Part shown: one piece after another, positions 1-7,001 of the stretch
Numbering within the stretch: position 1 is the first letter of the stretch
Layout of the letters: each line of letters starts with the position of its first letter
Origin: DASSTY01 sp035760645
GTDB taxonomy: Bacteria > Gemmatimonadota > Gemmatimonadetes > Gemmatimonadales > GWC2-71-9
Assembly (NCBI GenBank): GCA_035760645.1
Contig: DASTSO010000054.1
Span: forward strand, 1-35,085
Reading direction: 5' to 3'
Length of the DNA stretch: 35,085 nucleotides
Notes under the pieces: generated by a model
The model's database searches: none
Seen by the model: only the letters and a program-made list of their open reading frames with translations
Told to the model about the DNA's origin: nothing
Program-made: the position numbers and the translations under genes

Positions 1-470
1 CCCGCCCGCTCGGCCGCGGCGCGGTTCACGGCGTTGAAGGCGTCGATCGCCGCCGCGATCGCGCGGCGGCCGCGGTCGTCGCCGTCGGCGAACGGGGTGA
101 CGCTCCAGTCGGGGATCGCGACGACGAGCACGCGCCCGGGCGCGTCGTCGGCGAGGACGACCGCGCGGTCGAGCAGCCCCGCGAACTGCGCCGCGTACTC
201 CTCGAGCGGGCGGCGGCGGTACTGGTTGTTCACGCCGATGAGGAGGCTCACCAGGTCGTACGGCCCGGCGAGCGGGGGCTCGGCGGCGTCCATCGCGTCG
301 GCCAGCTCGTCGGTGGTCCAGCCGGTCTGCGCGACGATCTCGGGGCTGCCGATCGCGATACCGCGCGCGCGGAGGAGCGCGGCGAGCTGCACCGGCCAGC
401 GGCCCGGCTCGGCGACGCCCTCGCCGATCGTGTAGCTGTCGCCCAGGGCGAGGTAGCGATGGGCCATCAT
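1..470 (-). CDS. SGNH/GDSL-family hydrolase, 3' end beyond the window
   Basis: Secreted or cytoplasmic lipase/esterase-type hydrolase of the SGNH superfamily; the substrate is not predictable. The N-terminus reads MMAHRYLALGDSYTIGEG, the block I GDS motif with the nucleophilic serine at about residue 12. A block III-like GVNNQYRR (about residue 80) carries the expected Asn. The block V Asp/His pair lies past the window edge, so catalytic competence cannot be confirmed. No signal peptide is visible. The ATG at 470 overlaps the stop of the upstream alpha/beta hydrolase (ATGA, 467-470), which supports co-translation at the tail of the minus-strand catabolic run. A second in-frame ATG at 467 is equally possible. 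Family assignment is secure; role in the island is unknown. Confidence 0.85.
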   Translation of the reverse strand, partial: MMAHRYLALGDSYTIGEGVAEPGRWPVQLAALLRARGIAIGSPEIVAQTGWTTDELADAMDAAEPPLAGPYDLVSLLIGVNNQYRRRPLEEYAAQFAGLLDRAVVLADDAPGRVLVVAIPDWSVTPFADGDDRGRRAIAAAIDAFNAVNRAAAERA

Positions 471-1321
471 GCGCGCGCGGACTCCGGCACGGTCGCGTGC
501 CGCTGGAGGAAGTCGAGCGTCGCCGCGCGGCAGATGAGGGGCGCATCGAGCCACATGTCGTGCGTCGCGGCGGGAATCACCACGTGCTCGGCGTGCGGCA
601 GGAGCCGCGCGAGCTCGGCGTCCACCAGCCGGTGCGTCTCCACCGTGCGCTCGGCGCTCATCAGCATCACCGGCATCGGGAGCCGCCGCACCGCGTCGCG
701 CTCGAGCATGGGGAAGGGGGCCGTCGAGAGCGTGAACGCCGCCCAGTCGGGCGCGCCGGCGAGGAGTCGGACGCGGGAGCGCTCGGAGACGCGGTCGAAG
801 GTCCCCTCGCCCGCGAACGAGTCGGTGATGACGCGCATCGCCCCCGCCACGTCGCCCGCGCGGAACGCGTCCGCCGCGGGCCGCCACATGCGCGCCATGA
901 AGCGCTGCCACGCCGCTTCGCCCGCCTCCGAGTCGCGGGTCCAGCGCAGCACCGGCGGCTCCGCCACGACGAGCGTGCGCACGAGCGCGGGCCGCTCGGT
1001 CGCGACGTGGAGCGCCGCCACCGCCCCGATCGAGTGGGCGACGAGGTGCACGGGGGCGAGGTCGAGCGCCTCGATGAGCGCAGCGAGGTCGCGCGCGTCG
1101 GTGCGGGCGTTGTAGTCCGGGGCGAACGGCGCGTTGTCGTTCGGCGGCGCGTAGCGGCGGCTGTAGGCGACGACGCGGTAGCGCTCGGCGAAGGCATCGA
1201 GCTGCGCGTCCCAGTAGCGCAGCGAGGCGCCCCCGCCGTGCACGAGGACGACCGGCTCGCCCGCGCCGCGCTCGACCCAGGCGAGCGCGACGTCGGCGAG
1301 ACGGAGCGACCGGAGGCTCAT
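467..1321 (-). CDS. Alpha/beta-fold hydrolase, 284 aa
   Basis: Soluble alpha/beta hydrolase of the standard 280-residue single-domain size. The oxyanion-hole HGGG is at residues 29-32, the nucleophile elbow AHSIGA has Ser97, and the catalytic His is likely H254 in ATHDMW. The cap region (about 130-190) is helical. Position downstream of thiolase and 3-hydroxyacyl-CoA dehydrogenase suggests that it acts on an ester, thioester or C-C bond of an aromatic breakdown intermediate, but no motif fixes the substrate. A general esterase or peptidase is possible. It is separated from the upstream 45-aa gene by a repeat-rich gap (1322-1595), so it may be transcribed by read-through or from its own start. 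The ATG at 1321 gives a normal family N-terminus. Confidence 0.85.
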   Translation of the reverse strand: MSLRSLRLADVALAWVERGAGEPVVLVHGGGASLRYWDAQLDAFAERYRVVAYSRRYAPPNDNAPFAPDYNARTDARDLAALIEALDLAPVHLVAHSIGAVAALHVATERPALVRTLVVAEPPVLRWTRDSEAGEAAWQRFMARMWRPAADAFRAGDVAGAMRVITDSFAGEGTFDRVSERSRVRLLAGAPDWAAFTLSTAPFPMLERDAVRRLPMPVMLMSAERTVETHRLVDAELARLLPHAEHVVIPAATHDMWLDAPLICRAATLDFLQRHATVPESARA

Positions 1322-1344
1322 GCCGCCGCCGTCATCGGCCCTCG

Positions 1345-1413
1345 GCGCTCGGCGCGGCGCGGTAGCTCGGCGCGGCGCGGGCGCTCGGCGCGGCGCGGGC
1401 GCTCGGCGTCAGG
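1345..1413. repeat. 18-bp tandem repeat, about 3.5 copies
   Basis: Three full units of GCGCTCGGCGCGGCGCGG lie at 1345-1362, 1363-1380 (first two bases TA in place of GC... i.e. TAGCTCGG) and 1381-1398, followed by a partial unit from 1399. The array sits just upstream of the alpha/beta hydrolase start and directly abuts the palindromic region 1415-1569. It contains no convincing coding sequence on either strand. Function unknown. Confidence 0.8.
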
Positions 1414-1414
1414 C

Positions 1415-1569
1415 CGGCCCCTGAAGGGGCCACTCGGCCTGAGAGCCCTCAAGGGCTCTCCGCGGCAGCCGCCCGCCGTGCGCACCCGAGCGTCCGCAGC
1501 GCAGCGTGATACCTCCGCCACCGCAGGGCCCTTCAGGGGCCTCAGGCCGAGTGGCCCCTTCAGGGGCCG
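1415..1569. repeat. 29-bp perfect inverted repeat with nested hairpins
   Basis: Positions 1415-1443 and 1541-1569 are exact reverse complements (29 bp), separated by 97 nt. Each arm itself contains a smaller hairpin: GGCCCCT-ga-AGGGGCC at 1416-1431 and GGCCCCT-tc-AGGGGCC at 1553-1568. The internal region has a third hairpin, GAGAGCCCT-ca-AGGGCTCTC at 1441-1460, and a related GGCCC/GGGCC palindrome near 1527-1540. The element lies between the 45-aa gene and the alpha/beta hydrolase gene in the same transcript orientation, so it could fold as a large RNA structure that attenuates or stabilises the mRNA. No coding sequence was found in 1322-1595. Confidence 0.85.
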
Positions 1570-1595
1570 ACTCGGGCGCCGGAGCCGGAGGGCCA

Positions 1596-1733
1596 TCACG
1601 TGAAGAACCGCGTGATCGCATAGACGAGCAGCAGCGCGAGCACGCCGATGGCGAGCACGACGCCGAGGCCGATCTCCTGCTGCTTCGCCGCCTTCGCCTT
1701 CCGCTTCGGCTTGCGGTTGTACCGGGTGGTCAT
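1596..1733 (-). CDS. Small single-pass membrane protein, 45 aa
   Basis: This 45-codon gene begins with an ATG whose bases form ATGA with the stop of the 3-hydroxyacyl-CoA dehydrogenase gene (1730-1733). Residues 1-19 are very basic (MTTRYNRKPKRKAKAAKQQE); residues about 21-40 form one hydrophobic helix (IGLGVVLAIGVLALLLVYAI), ending ITRFFT. The positive N-terminus predicts an N-in, C-out topology. Codon third positions are nearly all G or C, as in the neighbours. The family is not recognised. Tight coupling suggests expression with the catabolic operon, but similar short lysine-rich membrane peptides occur near many unrelated genes, so the link may be incidental. Confidence 0.75.
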   Translation of the reverse strand: MTTRYNRKPKRKAKAAKQQEIGLGVVLAIGVLALLLVYAITRFFT

Positions 1734-2596
1734 CGGGTCTCCTCCCAGCGGTAGAATCCCTCGCCCGTCTTCCGGCCCAGCCTGCCCTCGGCCACCATGC
1801 GCCGCAGGAGCTCGGGGGCGCGGTAGGTGTCGTCCTTGAGGGTGGCGTGCAGGTGGTCGGCGATCGCGAGCCGCACGTCGAGGCCGACGAGGTCGCCGAG
1901 GCGGAGCGGGCCCATCGGGTGGTTGTAGCCGAGCTCCATGGCGCGGTCGATGTCCTCCGCGCTCGCCACCCCCTGCTCGAGCATGCGGATCGCCTCGAGG
2001 CCGAGGACGATCCCGAGCCGGCTGGTGGCGAAGCCGGGCATGTCCTTCACGACGATCGGCGTCTTGCCGAGCCGCTCGACGACCGCGCGCGCCGCGGCGA
2101 GCGTGGCGTCGCTCGTTTCCTGGCCCCGCACCAGCTCGACGAGGCGCATCGCGGGGACGGGGTTGAAGAAGTGCATCCCCAGCACCTGCGCCGGCCGCCG
2201 CGTCGCCTCGGCGATCGCCGTGATCGAGAGGCTGCTCGTGTTGCTCGCGAGGACGGCGTGCGGCGGCGCCGCGAGGTCGAGCACGGCGAAGAGCTCGCGC
2301 TTGAGCTCGAGGCTCTCGGGGATCGCCTCGACGACGAGGTCGGCCGTGCTCGCCGCCTCGGCCACGTCGCCCGCGACGCCGAAGCGACCGAGCGCGGCGT
2401 CGGCCTCCTCGCGGGTGAGCTTCCCCTTGGCGACGCCCCTGGCGAGCCCGTCGGCCGCGCGCTCGCGCGCCTCGGCGAGCGCGCGCGAGCGCGTGTCGGC
2501 CACCACGACGTCGTAGCCCGCCGCGGCCGCCACCTGCCCGATCCCGGCGCCCATCGTGCCCGCGCCGATCACGGCGATGCGGTGGATCTCGGCCAT
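1730..2596 (-). CDS. 3-hydroxyacyl-CoA dehydrogenase (3-hydroxybutyryl-CoA type), 288 aa
   Basis: NAD(P)-dependent oxidation of a 3-hydroxyacyl-CoA to the 3-oxoacyl-CoA, cytoplasmic. The length is that of the stand-alone PaaH/Hbd type. The Rossmann motif GAGTMGAG is at 11-18; SNTSSLSIT (118-126) carries the conserved Ser, and MHFFNPVP (141-148) the catalytic His142. The C-terminal domain has GYNHPMGPLRLGDLVGLD and ends GRLGRKTGEGFY, both family signatures. The ATG at 2596 shares one base with the thiolase stop (TGATG), so it is translationally coupled. Next to a beta-ketoadipyl-type thiolase, the likely substrate is 3-hydroxyadipyl-CoA or a related dicarboxylic acyl-CoA from ring cleavage. 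That substrate is inferred from context only. Confidence 0.93.
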   Translation of the reverse strand: MAEIHRIAVIGAGTMGAGIGQVAAAAGYDVVVADTRSRALAEARERAADGLARGVAKGKLTREEADAALGRFGVAGDVAEAASTADLVVEAIPESLELKRELFAVLDLAAPPHAVLASNTSSLSITAIAEATRRPAQVLGMHFFNPVPAMRLVELVRGQETSDATLAAARAVVERLGKTPIVVKDMPGFATSRLGIVLGLEAIRMLEQGVASAEDIDRAMELGYNHPMGPLRLGDLVGLDVRLAIADHLHATLKDDTYRAPELLRRMVAEGRLGRKTGEGFYRWEETR

Positions 2597-3798
2597 CACG
2601 CCTCCACCCGTTCCACGACCACCGCGATCCCCTGGCCCACGCCGATGCACATCGTCGCGAGCCCGCGCCGCGCCCCGCGGCGGCGGAGCTCGTGCACGAG
2701 CGTCGTCATGATGCGCGCGCCGCTCGAGCCCAGCGGGTGGCCCAGCGAGATCGCGCCGCCGTTCACGTTGACGCGGTCGGGGTCGAGCTCGAGCTCGCGG
2801 ATGCAGGCGAGCGCCTGGGCGGCGAACGCCTCGTTGAGCTCGACGAGGTCGAGGTCGTCCTTCGTGAGCCCCGCGCGCGCGAGCGCCTTCCGGACGGCGG
2901 GCACCGGGCCGATCCCCATCACCTCGGGGCTCACCCCCGCGACCGCGCTCGCGAGGACGCGCGCCATCGGCGTCAGGCCGGCGGCGCGCGCGGCGGCCGC
3001 CTCCATGACGAGGAGCGCGCTCGCGCCGTCGTTGATCCCGCTCGCGCTCCCCGCGGTGACGCTGCCGCCCGCCTGGAACGCGGGCCGGAGCCGCGCGAGC
3101 GCCTCGAGGGTGACGTCGGGGCGCGGGTGCTCGTCGCGCGTGACGAGCGTCGTGCGGCCCTTCGCGTCCGTGACCGGGACGGGGACGATCTCGTCGTGGA
3201 AGCGGTCCTCCGCCTGCGCGCACGCCGCGCGGCGCTGGCTCTCGAGCGCGAAGGCGTCCTGGGCGTAGCGCGCGACGCCGTAGCTCGCGGCGACCAGCTC
3301 CGCGGTCTCGCCCATCGAGATCGTCCACTCGGCGGGGAAGCGCGGGTTGGTGAAGCGCCAGCCGATCGTCGTGTCGGCGGTGGCGGGCGCGCCGCGCGGG
3401 AACGCCTCCTCGGGCTTGAGCGTGACCCAGGGCGCGCGCGACATGCTCTCCACGCCGCCGGCGACGAAGCAGTCGCCCTCGCCCGCGCGGATCGCCTGGG
3501 CGGCGCTCGCCACCGCCTGGAGCCCCGAGCCGCAGAGGCGGTTCACCGTCTGGCCCGCCACGCTCACCGGCAGCCCGGCGAGCAGCGCCGCGTTGCGGCC
3601 CACGTTGCGCGCGTCCTCGCCCGCCTGATTGGTGCAGCCGAGGATCACGTCCTCGATCCGGGCGGGATCGATGCCGGTCCGCTCGACGAGGGCGCGGATG
3701 ACGAGCGCGGCGAGGTCGTCGGGCCGCACCCGCGCGAGCGCGCCGCCGTAGCGGCCGACCGGGGTGCGCACGGCATCGACGATGACGGGCTCAGGCAT
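2596..3798 (-). CDS. Acetyl-CoA C-acyltransferase, beta-ketoadipyl-CoA thiolase-like, 400 aa
   Basis: Thiolase that cleaves a 3-oxoacyl-CoA with CoA to release acetyl-CoA. The nucleophilic Cys89 lies in NRLCGSG, N322EAF and H354 in GHPLGSSG are present, and the second catalytic Cys384 is in MCIGVGQG. The stretch NQAGEDARNVGRNAALLAGLPVSV (57-80, shortened motif NQAGEDARNVGRNA) closely resembles PcaF/PaaJ beta-ketoadipyl-CoA thiolases rather than biosynthetic acetoacetyl-CoA thiolases. The ATG at 3798 overlaps the RidA gene end by 8 bp. As the last pathway step it would yield succinyl-CoA plus acetyl-CoA if the substrate is 3-oxoadipyl-CoA. The general activity is secure; the exact chain length is inferred. 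Confidence 0.93.
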   Translation of the reverse strand: MPEPVIVDAVRTPVGRYGGALARVRPDDLAALVIRALVERTGIDPARIEDVILGCTNQAGEDARNVGRNAALLAGLPVSVAGQTVNRLCGSGLQAVASAAQAIRAGEGDCFVAGGVESMSRAPWVTLKPEEAFPRGAPATADTTIGWRFTNPRFPAEWTISMGETAELVAASYGVARYAQDAFALESQRRAACAQAEDRFHDEIVPVPVTDAKGRTTLVTRDEHPRPDVTLEALARLRPAFQAGGSVTAGSASGINDGASALLVMEAAAARAAGLTPMARVLASAVAGVSPEVMGIGPVPAVRKALARAGLTKDDLDLVELNEAFAAQALACIRELELDPDRVNVNGGAISLGHPLGSSGARIMTTLVHELRRRGARRGLATMCIGVGQGIAVVVERVEA

Positions 3799-4189
3799 GC
3801 GGCACCACCGCCGTGGCCTCGATCTCCACGCGGGCGCGCGGTTCCAGCAGGTCCGCCACCACGACGAGCGACATCGCGGGGTAGTGCCGGCCGATGACCT
3901 CGCGCCAGGCGGCGCCGATCTCGCGGCGGGCGGCGAGGTAGGCGTCCCGGCTGGTGACGTACCAGGTGGTGCGCACGAGGTGCTCGGGGCCCGCGCCGCC
4001 GGCGCGCAGCACGGCGACGACATTTTCGAGTGCCTGGCGCGTCTGCGCGGCGAGGTCGTCGGTCTCGAACTCGCCCGTCGCGGGGTTCCAGCCCACCTGG
4101 CCCGCCACGGCGATGATGCGGCCTTCCGCGGCGACGCCGTTGGCGTAGCCCTGCGGCGCGGCCCACCCCTCGGGCTGCAGCGTCTCCAT
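3791..4189 (-). CDS. RidA/YjgF family protein, 132 aa
   Basis: Small trimer-forming RidA fold; family members hydrolyse enamines/imines to ketones and ammonia. The sequence begins METLQPEGWAAPQGYANGV and contains the family stretches GQVGWNPATG (31-40), QTRQALENV, VRTTWYVTS and the ending RVEIEATAVV. The Arg that in canonical RidA binds the substrate carboxylate (Arg105 of E. coli, in PARSCVEV) is Met106 here (PAMSLVVV), so a substrate without a free alpha-carboxylate is plausible. The ATG at 4189 is preferred over an adjacent upstream GTG because GGAG lies about 8 nt before it. It sits between the aryl-CoA ligase and thiolase genes, which suggests that it removes the amino group during 2-aminobenzoyl-CoA breakdown (inference). 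Confidence 0.9.
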   Translation of the reverse strand: METLQPEGWAAPQGYANGVAAEGRIIAVAGQVGWNPATGEFETDDLAAQTRQALENVVAVLRAGGAGPEHLVRTTWYVTSRDAYLAARREIGAAWREVIGRHYPAMSLVVVADLLEPRARVEIEATAVVPHA

Positions 4190-4202
4190 CACGAATGCTC
4201 CA

Positions 4203-5879
4203 TCAGCCGAGCTCCCGCAGCCGGTAGCGCTGCAGCTTGCCGGTGGCGGTGCGCGGGAGCTGCTCGACGAACTGGATGCGGCGCGGGTACTTGTAGGGCG
4301 CGATCACGCGCTTCACGAAGTCCTGCAGCTCCTTCGCCAGCTCGTGGCCGGCCGTGGCGTCGGCCTTCACGACGACGAACGCCTTGACGATCTGCCCGCG
4401 CTCCTCGTCGGGCACGCCGACGACGCCGCACTCCTGCACCGCGGGGTGCTCGAGCAGCACGCTCTCGACCTCGGGGCCGGAGATGTTGTTGCCGGCGCTG
4501 ATGATCATGTCGTCGGTGCGGGCCTGGTACCAGAAGTACCCGTCGGCGTCGCGCACGTAGGAGTCGCCGGTGAGGTTCCAGCCCTCGTGCACGTAGGCGC
4601 GCTGGCGCTCGACGTTGTGGAGGTAGCGGCACCCGGTGGGCCCGCGCACCGCGAGCCGGCCGATCGTGCCGTCGGGCACCGGGCGCATCTGCTCGTCCAC
4701 CACCATCGCCTCGTAGCCGGGGACGACCGTCCCCGTGGCGCCCGGGCGGATCGCGGCGCCGCTCGCGCTGATGAAGATGTGGAGCATCTCGGTCGAGCCG
4801 ATCCCGTCGATGATGCGCACCCCCGTCGCCCGCTCCCACGCCTCGAAGGTGGGCTGGGGGAGCGTCTCGCCCGCGCTCACGCACTTCCTGAGACTCGAGA
4901 GGTCGTGCTGCGGGAGCAGCGCCAGCATGGCGCGGTAGGCGGTGGGGGCGGTGAAGCAGACGGTGGCGCGGAACTCCTCGATCGCCTTGACGAGGTGCGG
5001 CGGCGAGGCCTGCTCGAGGAGCACCGTGGCGGCGCCGATCCGCATCGGGAAGAGGAGGATCCCGCCGAGCCCGAAGGTGAAGGCGAAGGGCGGACTGCCG
5101 ATGAAGACGTCATCGGGCTCGGCCTGGAGCACGTACGGCGGGAAGCAGTCGCAGATGGCGAGGACGTCGCGGTGGAAGTGCATCGTCCCCTTCCCCTGGC
5201 CGGTGGTGCCGGAGGTGAAGGCGATGAGGGCGACGTCGTCGGCCGCGGTGTCGCAGGCGTCGAAGGTGTCGGGCTTCCCGGCCATCAGGGCCTCGAGCCC
5301 GTCGGCGCTCCCGCCGTCGTTCCAGAGGACGACGTGCGCGCCCTTGCGCGGCCGGCCCGCCGCGGTCGTCGCCATCGCCTCGCTGCACTCGGCGGCGAGC
5401 CGCGCGTCGCAGAGGGCGAGGGCGATGTGCGCCTTGTCGGCGGTGAAGGTGAGCTCGCGGGCGCGCAGGAGCGGCATCGTCGTCACCACCACGCCGCCGG
5501 CCTTGAGCACCGCGAACCAGCAGGCGGCGAGCATCGGCGAGTTGTAGCCGCGCAGCAGCACGCGGTTGCCGGGCACCAGCCCGAGGTCCTCGACCAGGAC
5601 GCGGGCGAGCCGGTTCACCGTGCGCGCGAGCTCGGCGTAGGTCCAGTCGCCGTCGCGGCAGCGGAAGACCGTGCGCGCGCCGTCGCCGCGCGCGACGACG
5701 CGGTCGAGCAGCTCCGCGGCGCAGTTGAGGCGGGCGGGGTAGGCGGCGAGCTCGGGGATCCGGTCGAAGCGCAGCTCGGGCCACAGCTCCCGGGGCGGGA
5801 GGCTGTCGCGGCAGAAGGTGTCCACGTGGCCCGAGGGCGCGAGGCCCGGGGCGCCGGGCGGATCGGACAGGCTGGTCAT
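4203..5879 (-). CDS. Benzoate/2-aminobenzoate-CoA ligase family AMP-forming ligase, 558 aa
   Basis: ATP-dependent activation of an aromatic acid to its CoA thioester through an acyl-adenylate; cytoplasmic. Adenylation motifs are complete: FTSGTTGQGKGTMHFH (221-236, P-loop), GIGSTEMLH (A5), LTGDSYVRDADGYFWY with RTDDMI (A7/A8 hinge), and the catalytic Lys548 in TATGKLQRYR at the C-terminus. The early block LNCAAELLD and the overall length fit the benzoate-CoA ligase family, which includes 2-aminobenzoate-CoA ligases. The ATG at 5879 has GAGG about 6 nt upstream. First gene of the run ligase-RidA-thiolase-dehydrogenase. With the fused monooxygenase at 14543-16972, anthranilate is the best guess; benzoate or salicylate cannot be excluded. 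Confidence 0.92.
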   Translation of the reverse strand: MTSLSDPPGAPGLAPSGHVDTFCRDSLPPRELWPELRFDRIPELAAYPARLNCAAELLDRVVARGDGARTVFRCRDGDWTYAELARTVNRLARVLVEDLGLVPGNRVLLRGYNSPMLAACWFAVLKAGGVVVTTMPLLRARELTFTADKAHIALALCDARLAAECSEAMATTAAGRPRKGAHVVLWNDGGSADGLEALMAGKPDTFDACDTAADDVALIAFTSGTTGQGKGTMHFHRDVLAICDCFPPYVLQAEPDDVFIGSPPFAFTFGLGGILLFPMRIGAATVLLEQASPPHLVKAIEEFRATVCFTAPTAYRAMLALLPQHDLSSLRKCVSAGETLPQPTFEAWERATGVRIIDGIGSTEMLHIFISASGAAIRPGATGTVVPGYEAMVVDEQMRPVPDGTIGRLAVRGPTGCRYLHNVERQRAYVHEGWNLTGDSYVRDADGYFWYQARTDDMIISAGNNISGPEVESVLLEHPAVQECGVVGVPDEERGQIVKAFVVVKADATAGHELAKELQDFVKRVIAPYKYPRRIQFVEQLPRTATGKLQRYRLRELG

Positions 5880-5919
5880 CACGACCCTCGTCGGGGGAGG
5901 CGGGAGGGGCTGCTTTCCA

Positions 5920-5947
5920 AAGGTATCCGGGACGCGCCCGGCGGCAA
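5920..5947 (-). promoter_or_regulatory. Candidate sigma70-like promoter for the ligase operon
   Basis: On the minus strand TTGCCG (5947-5942) and TACCTT (5925-5920) are separated by 16 nt, about 40 nt upstream of the ligase ATG. Both boxes are partial matches, so this is tentative. The 108-nt gap also serves the divergent GNAT gene, whose ATG (5988) has CATATT only 5 nt upstream, suggesting a leaderless or very short leader transcript. Confidence 0.35.
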
Positions 5948-5987
5948 CGCCGACACGGCGGGGCATCGCGCCGATGCATATTGGGGC

Positions 5988-6917
5988 ATGTCGCGCCTGC
6001 ACCTCGTCCGCCTTCCTGGCGCCGCCGCGCTCCTGGCCGAGACGCGCGACGTCCTCGCCCGCGACCTCGCCGACGAGGCGCGGCACAGTCTCCTCCTCGG
6101 TGCCGCGCTCGCCCGCGCGGATGCGGCGCCCCTGGCCGAAGCGCCCGATGGCTACTTCGCCGTGGTGCGCGAGGGAGCCGCCGGCGCGGGTGCCGGGGCG
6201 ATCCGAGTCGTCGCCTACCAGGAGCCGCCCTTTCCGCTGCTGCTCGTCGCGCCCGGGAAGGAGCCGGACCCCGCGGTGGGGCCGGCGTTCGAGCTCGTCG
6301 CGGGCGACCTCGCGGCGGCCGGACGCGTGCCCGAGGCGATCCACCTCGCCGCCGCGCTGGCGCCGGCGTTCGCGGCGGGGTTCGCCTCCGCGTGGGCGGC
6401 CGTGGCGGGGCGGGAGGCCCGGCTCGCGATGCGGCAGCGGCTGCACGCGCTGGCCGCGGTCGCCCCGGTGGCCGAGCCGGCGGGGCGGATGCGCCGGGCC
6501 GAGCGCGGGGACCTGCCGCTCGTGGTCGAGTGGGCGATCGGCTTCGGCCGCGAGGTGGAAGGCGAGGCGGAGCCGGAGCGCGTGCGGCGTCAGGTGGAGC
6601 GGCGCGTCGGGGCGGGGGAGGTATGGCTCTGGGAGGAGGCGGCGCGGCCGCGCGCGATGGCCGCGACCGCGCGCCGCACCGGGCGCACCGTGACCGTCAA
6701 CGCCGTCTACACGCCGCCCGCCGAGCGCGGCCGCGGCTGGGCGACGGGACTCGTCGCCGCGCTGAGCCGTCGGGAGCTGGCCGCGGGGGCCGGGAGATGC
6801 GTCCTCTTCACCGATCTCGCCAACCCGACCTCGAACGCGATTTACGCGCGCATCGGCTACCGGCCGATCGGGGACTTCCTGCTCTACCGGCTCGAGGCCC
6901 CGGCCGCCCCGTCCTGA
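5988..6917 (+). CDS. GNAT-family N-acetyltransferase, 309 aa
   Basis: Two-part protein: an Ala-rich N-terminal half (about 1-165) of the kind found in GCN5-related acetyltransferases annotated only as predicted, and a C-terminal GNAT domain (about 166-300). The GNAT part shows VNAVYTPPAERGRGWATGLV, with the acetyl-CoA-binding Q/RGxGxA-like RGRGWA, then LFTDLANPTSNAIYARIGYRPI, the motif B NxxY-IGY block typical of the fold. It would transfer acetyl from acetyl-CoA to an unknown amine. The ATG at 5988 has no clear Shine-Dalgarno; CATATT lies just upstream. It is divergent from the ligase operon and starts the plus-strand block, with no functional tie evident. Confidence 0.85.
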   Translation: MSRLHLVRLPGAAALLAETRDVLARDLADEARHSLLLGAALARADAAPLAEAPDGYFAVVREGAAGAGAGAIRVVAYQEPPFPLLLVAPGKEPDPAVGPAFELVAGDLAAAGRVPEAIHLAAALAPAFAAGFASAWAAVAGREARLAMRQRLHALAAVAPVAEPAGRMRRAERGDLPLVVEWAIGFGREVEGEAEPERVRRQVERRVGAGEVWLWEEAARPRAMAATARRTGRTVTVNAVYTPPAERGRGWATGLVAALSRRELAAGAGRCVLFTDLANPTSNAIYARIGYRPIGDFLLYRLEAPAAPS

Positions 6918-6938
6918 GCGACGAACGTGGCGGCCTGC

Positions 6939-6986
6939 TTGTCCGCGCCGCGGCGCTTCCTACATTGGGCGAGCATCGGGCGAGCA
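6939..6986 (+). promoter_or_regulatory. Candidate promoter with 9-bp direct repeats
   Basis: TTGTCC (6939-6944) and TACATT (6961-6966) are spaced by 16 nt, each a 4/6 match to sigma70 boxes, and lie upstream of the DUF4395 gene. Directly after the -10-like box are two direct copies of GGGCGAGCA (6967-6975 and 6978-6986), 11 bp apart centre to centre, a layout compatible with an operator. A strong AGGAGGT then precedes the ATG at 7002. Confidence 0.4.
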
Positions 6987-7001
6987 CACAGGAGGTGCCC
7001 G

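Noticed and set aside
1318..1599. A 93-codon minus-strand frame with PLKGPLGLRPLKGP-like repeats
   Set aside because: The peptide repeats simply reflect the palindromic and tandem DNA repeats; there is no ribosome binding site and no protein-like composition.
2596..4023. Longer N-terminus for the thiolase (start near 4023)
   Set aside because: The additional residues are a shadow of the RidA gene; MPEPVIVDAVRTPVGRYGG at 3798 is the canonical thiolase start.
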